The position numbers and the translations under genes were made by a program. Below are positions 10,294 to 18,083 of a stretch of 64,000 nt of DNA, piece by piece. Location of the stretch: contig CASDSU010000013.1 in the NCBI GenBank assembly GCA_949283575.1, forward strand, positions 124,001 to 188,000. The letters are read 5' to 3'. The notes under the pieces are model-generated. The model was not told where the DNA came from. It did not search any database and saw only the letters and a list, made by a program, of their open reading frames with translations. The stretch is from an uncultured Eubacteriales bacterium (GTDB lineage: Bacteria; Bacillota; Clostridia; TANB77; UBA1234). Position 1 is the first letter of the stretch. Every line of letters starts with the position of its first letter.

Positions 10294-10923
10294 ATGAAAG
10301 AAAGAACGCGGCTGGACTTTTTGTTGACCAACAGTTTCAAGGCTAACTTTACTTTTCTCATGTCTGCGTTTGCGATTGTATTGTACGCACAATATCCCAC
10401 AAAAGAAAGAGAGCTTTGCATGTATGCAATTTTGTTCTCTACTGTTGCTGATTTGGTTTTGATGGACTACAACAATATTCCAGCTCTAGTTTTCGGCAAG
10501 AAACGGTTTTATGTTGGAATGGCTTTGTTTGGCGTCACTCACGTTTTGTACACATGTTGCTTCTATCATAAGCTTGCTAGTATAGAAACATTTAGTATGA
10601 CTAACTTGATAGTGGGTGCTGTTAGCGCTTTGTGCGTTTTTGTATTTTCGATGGTTTTTTCTACACATCTCACATCTGAAAAGGACCTTGTTTTCAGGGT
10701 TGCTGTATATGTTTATGTAGTACTGATTAGTGTGGCTTTGGTAGTGATATACGTTTATTCTTTTGCTGGAAATCATATTATGCCAGCACTCGGCATTACG
10801 TTATTTTTAATCTCGGACATGTTTATTCTCATAAGAGAAACGAAGCGTGATACGGAAATGCTTCGAAAACTTATCTGGGTATTTTATCCTATTGGACAAC
10901 TGCTGATTATATGTGGTGTTTGA
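10294..10923 (+). CDS. YhhN/TMEM86-like membrane protein (lysoplasmalogenase family)
   Basis: This 209-residue protein has about eight hydrophobic segments. The order FSTVADLVLM, then FGVTHVLYTCCFY, then FLISDMFILI and finally FYPIGQLLIICG matches the YhhN/TMEM86 pattern, in which conserved Asp residues sit in membrane segments. Family members hydrolyse the vinyl-ether bond of lysoplasmalogens; plasmalogens occur in anaerobic Clostridia, so the role is plausible but inferred. The start at 10294 follows AAGGAGG (10279-10285). Codon use is richer in GC than neighbours and includes in-frame CGG at codons 6 and 71. It is one of the orphan genes with foreign character, with a private consensus promoter. 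Confidence 0.6.
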   Translation: MKERTRLDFLLTNSFKANFTFLMSAFAIVLYAQYPTKERELCMYAILFSTVADLVLMDYNNIPALVFGKKRFYVGMALFGVTHVLYTCCFYHKLASIETFSMTNLIVGAVSALCVFVFSMVFSTHLTSEKDLVFRVAVYVYVVLISVALVVIYVYSFAGNHIMPALGITLFLISDMFILIRETKRDTEMLRKLIWVFYPIGQLLIICGV

Positions 10924-10969
10924 CGTGCTTTTTGCACTACGAATCAAGTAAAATATAAAAATAAAAAAT

Positions 10970-10998
10970 CTCCCTGTAAATATAAATTTATAGGGAGG
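10970..10998 (+). promoter_or_regulatory. Hairpin enclosing the Shine-Dalgarno of the dacF fragment
   Basis: CTCCCTGTAAAT (10970-10981) pairs with ATTTATAGGGAG (10986-10997), with a single G-U wobble. The 3' arm contains the AGGGAGG ribosome binding site and is followed by TTTTT. A hairpin of the same design but different sequence precedes full-length dacF. Confidence 0.65.
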
Positions 10999-11006
10999 TT
11001 TTTAAT

Positions 11007-11477
11007 ATGAAGAGAACTATTTGTTTAATGTTAAGCGTTTTATTTATATTATGTCCAATTACTTCTTTTGCTATATTAGATAACGAAGGTTTTATTCCGG
11101 TTTGGAGCGATGATGTAATTGAGACTTTTAATCAAATTCAAAATAGGGTCGAACTAAATTTAGACTCTGAAGCTGCAATTTTAATGGAAGAAGATTCTGG
11201 AACAATTTTATATACTAAAAATGAACATACTAAATTACGTCCAGCAAGCGTTACAAAAGTTATGACAATTCTTTTAATTATGGAAGCGTTAGAGCGAGGT
11301 GATATTACTTTAGAAGATAAAGTGCCTTGTAGTGAACGTGCTAGAAAGATGGGGGGCTCTCAAATTTGGCTTGCTGAAAACGAAACTTTAACAGTTCATG
11401 AAATGTTAAAAGCGATTTGTGTTGTGAGTGCTAATGATTACACTGTGCAATTCCACGACGGAATGAAACACAGATAA
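11007..11477 (+). pseudogene. Truncated D-alanyl-D-alanine carboxypeptidase (dacF 5' copy)
   Basis: The first ~147 residues closely match the full-length DacF-type enzyme encoded at 15218-16438: a signal peptide ending ITSFA, the catalytic PASVTKVM (SxxK) and the second motif VVSAND (SxN). After SANDYTV the similarity stops and ten unrelated residues lead to TAA. The KTG motif and the C-terminal domain are lost, so the product should be inactive. The breakpoint (about 11448) falls in ACTGTGCAATT, an 11-bp sequence repeated at 11580-11590. Start and SD hairpin are intact, so a secreted fragment might still be made. Confidence 0.8.
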
Positions 11478-11555
11478 ATAAAGGGCTTGGAAACTTTGAA
11501 ATTCAATAAAAATATAAATTTATATAAAAAAATGATTAAAATTTAATATCGGTTT

Positions 11556-11593
11556 AAAAATTGCACAGTCTAATATTGCACTGTGCAATTTTT
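11556..11593 (+). terminator. Rho-independent terminator
   Basis: AAAAATTGCACAGT (11556-11569) pairs with ACTGTGCAATTTTT (11580-11593), a 14-bp perfect stem with terminal T run. Its right arm repeats the sequence at the dacF truncation point. Confidence 0.75.
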
Positions 11594-11665
11594 ATATAAA
11601 ACTGAAAATAAGAGTTTAAATGTAATACGAATATTTAAATAATTTAATAAATGGAGGTATTTTAT

Positions 11666-11749
11666 ATGAGAGCAGATTATTATAAGAAAATTGAAAAATA
11701 CATCATTTATATAAGAGCTATATTGAATGTAATAATAAAGGAAAGATAG
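11666..11749 (+). CDS. Tiny ORF (27 codons), uncertain
   Basis: ATG at 11666 has GGAGG 8 nt upstream and encodes a basic, isoleucine-rich 27-residue peptide (MRADYYKKIEKYIIYIRAIL and seven more residues). A shifted frame just downstream continues as SYIECNNKGKIGVFIIARNR, so this may be the frameshifted start of a lost gene rather than a true small protein. No homology is recognised. Confidence 0.25.
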   Translation: MRADYYKKIEKYIIYIRAILNVIIKER

Positions 11750-11830
11750 GTGTATTTATCATAGCACGAAATCGAAATCCGACGTAGAAATAGAGTAAGA
11801 ATTTAAGGTTATCAAATTTGGTGTAAATTA

Positions 11831-11859
11831 TTGTTATTTTTTAGTCGCTATGATATTAT
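11831..11859 (+). promoter_or_regulatory. Putative promoter of the MoxR cluster
   Basis: TTGTTA (11831-11836), 17-bp spacer, TATTAT (11854-11859) preceded by an extended -10 TGA. Confidence 0.5.
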
Positions 11860-11921
11860 GAATATATAATGAAATTAGGCAAAAATAAATTTTTTTAAGT
11901 ATAATTAAAGGAGCTGTAATT

Positions 11922-12737
11922 ATGTCAGAAAAGATACAAGAAACTCAAGAAAAATTAAAAGATTTAGGCTATTTTGCATCAGAGAATTTAGCGAAAATAG
12001 TGTTATTGTTCGAAGCATCGGGTAAAAGAGATAAAAGAAGTATTCCAACATTGTTGCTACAGTGAAACTCTGGAGCTGGAAAGACTTTTTTAGCTGAAAC
12101 TTTTGCAAAAATGATAGATGCAGATGAAAAATTTGTTCAATGTTTTCCTAGAATGGGAACAGAGAATTTTCAATATGATGTAAATATTGAAGGTGTAATG
12201 AAACAAGATGCGGATAGTTCAATTAAAGCAGGAATATTATTGCAAGCCCTACAACAATCACAACGAGGACCTGTTGTCCTTGTAATAGATGAACTGGATA
12301 AGGCAAGACCTGAAGTTGATTCTTTTTTATTAGACTTTTTAGAAAATGGAAGATTAACAACTGGGACAGATACGTATGAAAAAGGAGAATTCCCTATTTA
12401 TACTTTTATTACATCAAATGATAAAAGAGAAATTGATGAAGCATTAATAAATAGAAGCAAAAGAGTTGAAGTACCTATACCAAGTAAAGAATTGTTTTTG
12501 GAAATATTAGATTTACCTAAAGATCACTATTTGGGATATATTTATGATAAATGTCCTAATTTCTCTATACGACAAGCTAGGCAGTATGTTGAAGATTTAG
12601 ATGTTTTAGGTACAGAAATAGATGAAGAAGCACTATCACAATATATCAACTTAGATGAATTAGATGTAATGTCATTGGCAGACATTCAACATATATCTGA
12701 ACTGAAAAGAAGGCGAACATTTCTTTTGACTCTTTAA
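11922..12737 (+). pseudogene. MoxR-like AAA+ ATPase with in-frame TGA in Walker A
   Basis: The reading frame from ATG 11922 (AAAGGAG 8 nt upstream) encodes a 271-codon AAA+ protein, but codon 48 is TGA (12063-12065). It sits exactly at the first residue of the P-loop: LLLQ-stop-NSGAGKTFLAE, where glycine is expected, so a single GGA-to-TGA change would explain it. Downstream, Walker B (VVLVIDELDKA), sensor 1 (FITSND) and an arginine-finger region (INRSKRVEV) are intact. The internal ATG at 12111 has no ribosome binding site and would lack Walker A. TGA terminates other genes here, so this is a nonsense mutation, a sequence error or an unproven readthrough. MoxR proteins remodel partner complexes; the next three genes are candidate partners. 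Confidence 0.7.
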
Positions 12738-12775
12738 ATATTAAAAAAGAAATAATTATTAAAGAGTTTAAGATT

Positions 12776-13360
12776 ATGATGTATAAGGAATTTGAAAAAA
12801 TTGTTAATATTTATATGACGAATGGTAAAATAATATCAAACGGCTTTTATCTTGAGGATAAAAGAGGACATTATCCAAATTATGATGGCCATTTTTCAGA
12901 TATAATGGATATTTTATCTGATGCTGAAGTATGTAATCTTGCAAATGTAAATGATAGAGTGATTACTTATGTTGATCCTGGAAAAGAGTATTATGTATTT
13001 TCAAGACATATTAGTCAAAGAAATTCAGAAGTAATTTGTTATGCAGAATTAAGGAGGAAATTTATTGATGAAAAATTATATTACTTTGCAATTAATAATC
13101 CAAAAAGATATTCAGAAAAAATGATGGATGATTTTGATGAAGAATATGGATTCGTCTTAAATGGAAAGCACGAATTTATGTTAAAAAATAGAAGTGTTTT
13201 TTCGTTAATTGAAAATTATATGCTACATATTAAAGATAGAATAGAGATTGAAAATAATGTACAATATCATCAAGAGTTAAGTCAAATTTTTAGTATAATG
13301 AATAAGAAAAAGAATGTTTATAATTTTAAAGATTACGTATTGAATTCTTCAAACCAGTAG
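12776..13360 (+). CDS. Hypothetical protein of the MoxR cluster
   Basis: This is a 194-residue soluble protein, not recognised. It is rich in charged and aromatic residues (NGFYLEDKRGHYPNYDGH, then ISQRNSEVICYAELRRKF). No signal peptide or membrane segment is present. The ATG at 12776 has only a weak AAAGAG site. After the TAG stop (13358-13360) the same frame runs on for 28 more codons to TAA at 13445-13447 and encodes a plausible tail with ECRPKCYPEHFEYL. The TAG may therefore be a premature stop. Position after the AAA+ gene suggests a partner role. Confidence 0.5.
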   Translation: MMYKEFEKIVNIYMTNGKIISNGFYLEDKRGHYPNYDGHFSDIMDILSDAEVCNLANVNDRVITYVDPGKEYYVFSRHISQRNSEVICYAELRRKFIDEKLYYFAINNPKRYSEKMMDDFDEEYGFVLNGKHEFMLKNRSVFSLIENYMLHIKDRIEIENNVQYHQELSQIFSIMNKKKNVYNFKDYVLNSSNQ

Positions 13361-13516
13361 AATAAATTGATTTATAAAAATGAATTGGAAGAAAGAAAAC
13401 AAGAATGCAGACCAAAATGTTATCCAGAACATTTTGAATACTTGTAAAACCCGCACAGCAAGAAGTAATAGAGCAGATTGCAGAGAAAATAATTTATATG
13501 ATAAGGTGGTGATAAT

Positions 13517-14113
13517 ATGTTATCAAAAGAAAAAGCAATGTATCAAACGTGGTTGATAATTGAAGGACTTTCAAAAAAAGAAAAATCTTTGATTTCAACT
13601 GATTTGTTAAATGAAATAAAAAATACAATGGAGAAAGATGAAAACATAAAAATCGATTTTTCAATTCCTTTGGAAAAACAAAAACTTGATACAAAGACTT
13701 GGAGTATGTTAGGTAAAGTTATGAAAAGTGCTGAAAGAAACGGATATAAGAAACCAAAAAAAATGGTGGAAAATGTTGAAGAAACCTATAATAATGGCAA
13801 AGGAACTAATAATTTTGAGATGGAAAATGAAAATATTGAAACGATTAAACTTGAAAATATAAAATTGGCACAAGAGTTGAGTCAAACAAAGGAAAATGTA
13901 AGAGAACTTATAGCTGGTTATAAGAAAGCATTTGAGGATTCACAGGCAGAAAATGCAAAATTAAGACAAGATTATGAAGTATCTGAAAATGAGGTTGAAA
14001 AACTAAAACAAGATTGTAAAGAACTTATACAAATGTTTGATAGAATACCAGGATTCATAAGAAAAATATTTGTGAAAGATGAAAAGATTAAGATGTTGAG
14101 AGGAGAATTGTAA
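13517..14113 (+). CDS. Hypothetical coiled-coil protein of the MoxR cluster
   Basis: This is a 198-residue protein of unknown family. The N-terminal ~75 residues are helical and basic. From about residue 110 to 180 a long coiled coil is evident (heptad-like ENENIETIKLENIKLAQEL through EVEKLKQDCKELIQMF). An AAGGTGGTGAT site precedes the ATG. The stop is followed directly by the ATG of the next gene (one-base gap), so the two are translationally coupled. It may act as a structural adaptor in the same complex. Confidence 0.5.
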   Translation: MLSKEKAMYQTWLIIEGLSKKEKSLISTDLLNEIKNTMEKDENIKIDFSIPLEKQKLDTKTWSMLGKVMKSAERNGYKKPKKMVENVEETYNNGKGTNNFEMENENIETIKLENIKLAQELSQTKENVRELIAGYKKAFEDSQAENAKLRQDYEVSENEVEKLKQDCKELIQMFDRIPGFIRKIFVKDEKIKMLRGEL

Positions 14114-14114
14114 T

Positions 14115-15104
14115 ATGATTAAAACTCTTGTTAATAAAATAAAAGAGAGCAAAACAGTTGTAACACATTTTGGTGATGATTTAGATAATAAGTCATCGAT
14201 TTATGCTTTAGAGAGATATGCAGAAGAAAATGGAATTATAGAGAAAGGTGAACATTTAATTGTGGAAAGAGTCCCTGCTGGTCAACTTAAAGAGGGCATG
14301 CTAAATATTGATACTGGTGGACATCATGGAAGTCAATTGGAAGGAGATACAATAGTTGTTGATGGCGATCCGGCAAATGGAATTCATTCTGCGTCTGCAG
14401 CTTTAGCTAATTTAGGTATTTATGTACCTGAACAAATTGTTGAATTAGCAGATACTATGCCAAATAGGGTTAGTGCGTTAGATAGCAGAAGTGGATTAGC
14501 ATTGGTTAGGTATTTATCCGGAGAACAACTTTTTAGAGTTGCTGAGGCAGAATTATTGGATAAGCAGTTAACAAATGAACAATTAAAAGAGTATGGGTTA
14601 ATTGAAGCACATGAAAAACAGCAACAAGTAATAGACAATGCTGTTGAAAAAATAAAGGCTAATGAAGTTGAATTGCCAAATGGAGAAAAAATGGTTGTTG
14701 CTAAAGAACAAATTTTAGGTGGTAGTGCAATAGCGTATGAACTTGGATATAATTATTTTGTATCTGTATCTAAACATTTTGATAGTGAACACAATGAAGA
14801 TGGTGTTACATTTGCTATTACGTCAAAGCCAGGAGTACGACTACCTGATAAAGTGAAAGAATGGGGCAGAACATTAGTAGAAAAATATAGAATAGATGAA
14901 AGGTCTTCTAATGTTTTCTTAAATCCTAATGGTCAAATGTTAGTAGCAGGTGGACCAAAGAATCCAAATTTCAAAATTGAAGATTTTACACCAGATGAGC
15001 TAAGTGAGAAAATAAAGGAATTGTTTGGAGAAGAACCAAAAATAACACTTGGGGAGATAGGCGAAGGTATTGAAAATATTAAAAAGAAGAATAACGAAAT
15101 TTAA
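14115..15104 (+). CDS. DHH/MYG1-like putative phosphoesterase
   Basis: This 329-residue protein resembles the DHH/MYG1 fold. Near the N-terminus VVTHFGDDLDNKSSIYAL could bind metal. At about residues 66-100 NIDTGGHHGS is followed by IVVDGDPANGIHSASAAL, analogous to the DxGG ... DHH ... SSA pattern of MYG1-type nucleases. A distal GGSAIAYELG segment could correspond to a DHHA1-like lobe. A role in nucleotide or RNA cleavage is inferred. It is coupled to the preceding coiled-coil gene and belongs to the MoxR cluster, which lies between the broken and the intact dacF copies. Family call is tentative. Confidence 0.4.
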   Translation: MIKTLVNKIKESKTVVTHFGDDLDNKSSIYALERYAEENGIIEKGEHLIVERVPAGQLKEGMLNIDTGGHHGSQLEGDTIVVDGDPANGIHSASAALANLGIYVPEQIVELADTMPNRVSALDSRSGLALVRYLSGEQLFRVAEAELLDKQLTNEQLKEYGLIEAHEKQQQVIDNAVEKIKANEVELPNGEKMVVAKEQILGGSAIAYELGYNYFVSVSKHFDSEHNEDGVTFAITSKPGVRLPDKVKEWGRTLVEKYRIDERSSNVFLNPNGQMLVAGGPKNPNFKIEDFTPDELSEKIKELFGEEPKITLGEIGEGIENIKKKNNEI

Positions 15105-15178
15105 AAAACTAAAGTCAAAAGTTTACTGTTTCATAATGAAAGTAAAAGCATAACAAATCAAATAATATATGAATATTT

Positions 15179-15211
15179 AACCTCTTAGTAAATATAAATT
15201 ACTAGGAGGTT
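15179..15211 (+). promoter_or_regulatory. Hairpin enclosing the Shine-Dalgarno of dacF
   Basis: AACCTCTTAGTAA (15179-15191) pairs with TTACTAGGAGGTT (15199-15211), with one U-G wobble. The AGGAGG ribosome binding site lies in the 3' arm and a T-rich stretch follows. It matches in design the hairpin at 10970-10998 before the dacF fragment, with different stem sequence. Confidence 0.65.
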
Positions 15212-15217
15212 TTGTTT

Positions 15218-16438
15218 ATGAAAAAAATAATGTGTTTAATATTAAGTACTTTATTTATATTAAGTCCAATTAGTTCATTTGCTACTTATACTGATACTGG
15301 CGCAGTACCTGTTTGGAATGAAAATATAGTTGAAACGTTTAATCAAATTCAAAACAAAGTAGAGTTAGAGCTTGATTCAGAATCGGTAATTTTAATGGAT
15401 GAGGATAGTGGTACAATTTTATATACAAAGAACGAACATGAAAAATTAAGGCCTGCAAGTGTTACTAAGGTTATGACCTTGCTTTTAATATTTGAAGCAT
15501 TAGATAGAGAAGAGATAAAGCTTACCGATAGAGTGCCATGCAGTGAAAGGGCTAGAAAAATGGGAGGCTCACAGATTTGGCTTAATGAAACAGAACAATT
15601 GACAGTTGATGAAATGATTAAAGCGATATCGGTAGTTAGTGCTAATGACTGCTGTGTTGCTATGTCAGAGTTTATTTCGGGAAGTGAAGAAGCTTTTGTT
15701 CAAAAAATGAATGAGAGAGCAAAAGAACTTGGGATGAATGATACTACGTTTAAGAATTGTCATGGAATAGATGAAGATGGTCATGAGACTAGCGCGATGG
15801 ACATAGCCATAATGAGTCGCGAACTAAGCAAAAATCATCCACAAATACATAATTATACAAAAATATGGATGGATACGCTTCGTGATGGAAAATCTGAACT
15901 TGTGAATACAAATAAATTAGTAAGATTTTATTCAGGGTGTACAGGTCTTAAGACCGGCTCAACCTCACTTGCGCTATTTAATTTATCTGCAACAGCTACT
16001 AGAAATGATTTGAAGCTTATTGCGGTTGTTATGAAAGGACCAACAAGTCAGAAACGTTTTGATGATGCTACTAAATTACTTGATTATGGTTTTGCGAATT
16101 TTAGTAATACAGTAATTATAAAGCAAGGGACTGTGGCGACAACATTAGAGATTGAAAAGGCCAATAAAGCACAAGTTGATATAGTTGCTGAAAAGGACCT
16201 AATGATACTTTTAAATAAAGGTGATGAGAAAAATATACGAACAGAAATTGTGCTAAACGAAAATGTATCTGCACCACTTGAATATTTTGAGCCTGTTGGA
16301 GTACAAAAGTGCTATTTGAATGATGAGTTAATTGGAGAAGTGAATTTGGTTAGTAATGAAAAAGTTGAAAGTAAGGGATGGAGAAACTTTTTTGCTGAGA
16401 TTTTAGATTATGGGTATATGCTTCGGAAGACGAAATAG
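15218..16438 (+). CDS. dacF: D-alanyl-D-alanine carboxypeptidase (DacF/PBP5-like)
   Basis: This is a secreted serine peptidase of about 406 residues that trims the terminal D-Ala from peptidoglycan stem peptides. It has a signal peptide (SPISSFA), PASVTKVM (SxxK), SANDC (SxN), TGLKTGST (KTG) and the C-terminal PBP5-type domain. AGGAGG 8 nt before ATG 15218 fixes the start. Codon 403 is CGG (16424-16426) followed by A. In frame zero the end is YGYML-R-K-T-K; a +1 shift at CGG, as inferred for four other genes here, would give YGYML-GRRNSET with TAA at 16446. Which end is real is unknown. The radical SAM ORF overlaps the TAG. Confidence 0.9.
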   Translation: MKKIMCLILSTLFILSPISSFATYTDTGAVPVWNENIVETFNQIQNKVELELDSESVILMDEDSGTILYTKNEHEKLRPASVTKVMTLLLIFEALDREEIKLTDRVPCSERARKMGGSQIWLNETEQLTVDEMIKAISVVSANDCCVAMSEFISGSEEAFVQKMNERAKELGMNDTTFKNCHGIDEDGHETSAMDIAIMSRELSKNHPQIHNYTKIWMDTLRDGKSELVNTNKLVRFYSGCTGLKTGSTSLALFNLSATATRNDLKLIAVVMKGPTSQKRFDDATKLLDYGFANFSNTVIIKQGTVATTLEIEKANKAQVDIVAEKDLMILLNKGDEKNIRTEIVLNENVSAPLEYFEPVGVQKCYLNDELIGEVNLVSNEKVESKGWRNFFAEILDYGYMLRKTK

Positions 16439-17102
16439 TGAAACGTAAGGTTACTGTCATGGCGTGTTCCAAATGTAACATTAATTGTGAACATTGCTAC
16501 ATCTCCTATACGGGTGATAGGAGTAGTGAAGAGCTGAAAAAGCTTGTATCAAAACTTTCTTCTCGGTATAAAGTTGAAATAAATGGTGCTGAAATACTTA
16601 CTGACTTTGGATATTTGGAAAGCTTTCCTATTGTTGGGCAGGACTTTCTGATGACTAATGGGTTAGCAATATACGAAGATCCGATTATGGAGCGTATTCC
16701 ATAAGGTTTACCAATTTCATTAAACAAGGAAATGCGGTAGATATGGATAATTCTGTAATTATGACTAATGAACAAATCGATGAATTCTTGAAGAATGTTT
16801 CCTACCAGAGAAGTCAAAATCCAATTGATGTCTTTAAAATCACAAGATGTGGTACGTTTGGTAAAGCTGGTTCTAAGAATTTCTGCTGCTATGCAGGAAC
16901 AGACAATGTTGTTATAACGCCTGACAATAAAGTGTATCCGTGCATTTTCTTGGCTAAACCTGGATTTGAAATTGGATACTTTGATGGCGAAGACATTCTG
17001 CTTTATTCGCTGGTGCGCAATGATGGCGAAATATGCGTAGCTAAAGAAGTCTGTAATGCTGACAATATGAAAGTATTTGATGAAATGTTCAGAAAACAGT
17101 AA
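16438..17102 (+). pseudogene. Radical SAM (SPASM-like) protein, frameshifted
   Basis: Two ORFs (16438-16704 and 16743-17102) make up one gene. The first has the radical SAM CxxxCxxC cluster motif within CSKCNINCEHCYISYTG. The second, whose open frame extends upstream to DYGAYSIRFTNFIKQG, ends with CGTFGKAGSKNFCCYAG and VYPCIF, Cys spacing suggestive of a SPASM-like auxiliary cluster. The 16 bases GATTATGGAGCGTATT (16683-16698) read plausibly in both frames, as if a direct repeat had collapsed and removed 16+3n bases. The GTG start overlaps the dacF TAG and has no good ribosome binding site. Composition is richer in GC than neighbours and CGG is used for Arg (codon 43). Probably acquired and decayed. 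Confidence 0.65.
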
Positions 17103-17115
17103 TCTGCGTGAATTG

Positions 17116-17145
17116 AAAAGGGAGTGATAAAATCACTTCCTTTTT
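17116..17145 (+). terminator. Terminator after the radical SAM gene
   Basis: AAGGGAGTGA (17118-17127) pairs with TCACTTCC (17133-17140) followed by TTTTT. Confidence 0.75.
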
Positions 17146-17170
17146 CGCGTAAAATAGGGAAGAACTTAAA

Positions 17171-17199
17171 TTGCTTTACTAGTTTATTTGTGATATTCT
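17171..17199 (+). promoter_or_regulatory. Promoter of the glycan operon
   Basis: TTGCTT (17171-17176), 17-bp spacer, extended -10 TGATATTCT with TATTCT at 17194-17199. It precedes the APH-like gene and probably drives the genes up to 22876. Confidence 0.55.
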
Positions 17200-17239
17200 G
17201 TAGTCGTTGAATACTACTTTTTATTAGGAGGAGTAAAAA

Positions 17240-18061
17240 ATGAATAGAGGTATTTTGAGTGAGACTGAAGAGAATGAAATTGAACAAATTTTACATAATG
17301 CTGTTAAAAGTGAAATTAAAGAGGATGTTCTTGAAATTGAAAAAAACGAAGAGTCGTCTGACGGAAACGTGTATGTAATTAATTGTAAGAACAATAAGTA
17401 TATTGCAAAAGTATATGAAGATAAAAAGCACGCGAAATCTATGATAGATTTGCATAAAAAGTTATTTCAATTAAATATAAATGTTCCTAATATAGTTTAT
17501 ACAAATTATCCAAACGAGAATGAAAATAAATGCATAGTAATATATTCTTTTATTTGTGGAGAGCAGATAACAAATACATTGCAAGACGGGAAGGTTGAAG
17601 AAGTTTTAATAACTGAGATAGCAAAAAGAATAAGAAAAATGCATGATGTAACATGTGGAGAAAATGAATTCAATTTACCAGCACTTCCTTTTGATACATG
17701 GAATAGTAGAAAAGCCTTGGTGCATTTTGATTTGACAAAGAGTAACATATTTTTAGATGAAAATAATGATATCGCAATAATAGATTTTGATGATGCAAAA
17801 TATGGTTCTGCTATATATGATATTTCTATTTTAATTTCCACCTTTTTCTTTTCAAAAAAACGTGGTGTAGATATGATCGGAATGAACAAATTTATAGATG
17901 AATATTATGGAAAAGACGATGAACTAAAAAAAGTTGAAGTGCCTTTGATAAAGGAAAGTGCAATACAATGGATAAAATACCTTTTAGAAGAAGATAAAAT
18001 AAGTGAATCTTTGATAGATAGCTTTAATACAAAGATAAAATTAATAAGCGAAAATTTATAG
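17240..18061 (+). CDS. Aminoglycoside phosphotransferase-like small-molecule kinase
   Basis: This 273-residue protein has the APH/choline-kinase fold: an N-lobe with a nucleotide-binding Lys (KYIAKVYED), the catalytic loop LVHFDLTKSNIFLD (HxDxxxxN) and the metal-binding IIDFDDA. An AGGAGGAG site precedes the ATG. It heads an operon of sugar-nucleotide and glycosyltransferase genes, so phosphorylation of a sugar, choline or similar surface-glycan precursor is more likely than antibiotic resistance. The next gene starts within a few bases of its stop. Confidence 0.75.
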   Translation: MNRGILSETEENEIEQILHNAVKSEIKEDVLEIEKNEESSDGNVYVINCKNNKYIAKVYEDKKHAKSMIDLHKKLFQLNINVPNIVYTNYPNENENKCIVIYSFICGEQITNTLQDGKVEEVLITEIAKRIRKMHDVTCGENEFNLPALPFDTWNSRKALVHFDLTKSNIFLDENNDIAIIDFDDAKYGSAIYDISILISTFFFSKKRGVDMIGMNKFIDEYYGKDDELKKVEVPLIKESAIQWIKYLLEEDKISESLIDSFNTKIKLISENL

Positions 18062-18083
18062 AATGAATAGAAGGATGGTATCT

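Larger units (their letters stand above)
11478..11921. other. Intergenic region with terminator, tiny ORF and promoter
   Basis: This stretch of about 440 bp separates the dacF fragment from the MoxR cluster. It holds the hairpin at 11556-11593, a 27-codon ORF with a good ribosome binding site (11666-11749) and a promoter at 11831-11859. Another frame after the tiny ORF continues as a plausible peptide, so this may be decayed coding sequence left by the rearrangement that truncated dacF. Confidence 0.4.

Noticed and set aside
12063-12065. Genetic code in which TGA means glycine
   Set aside because: TGA is the natural stop of dinB, uvrC, the YhhN-like gene and the 18084 gene; only one gene would benefit.
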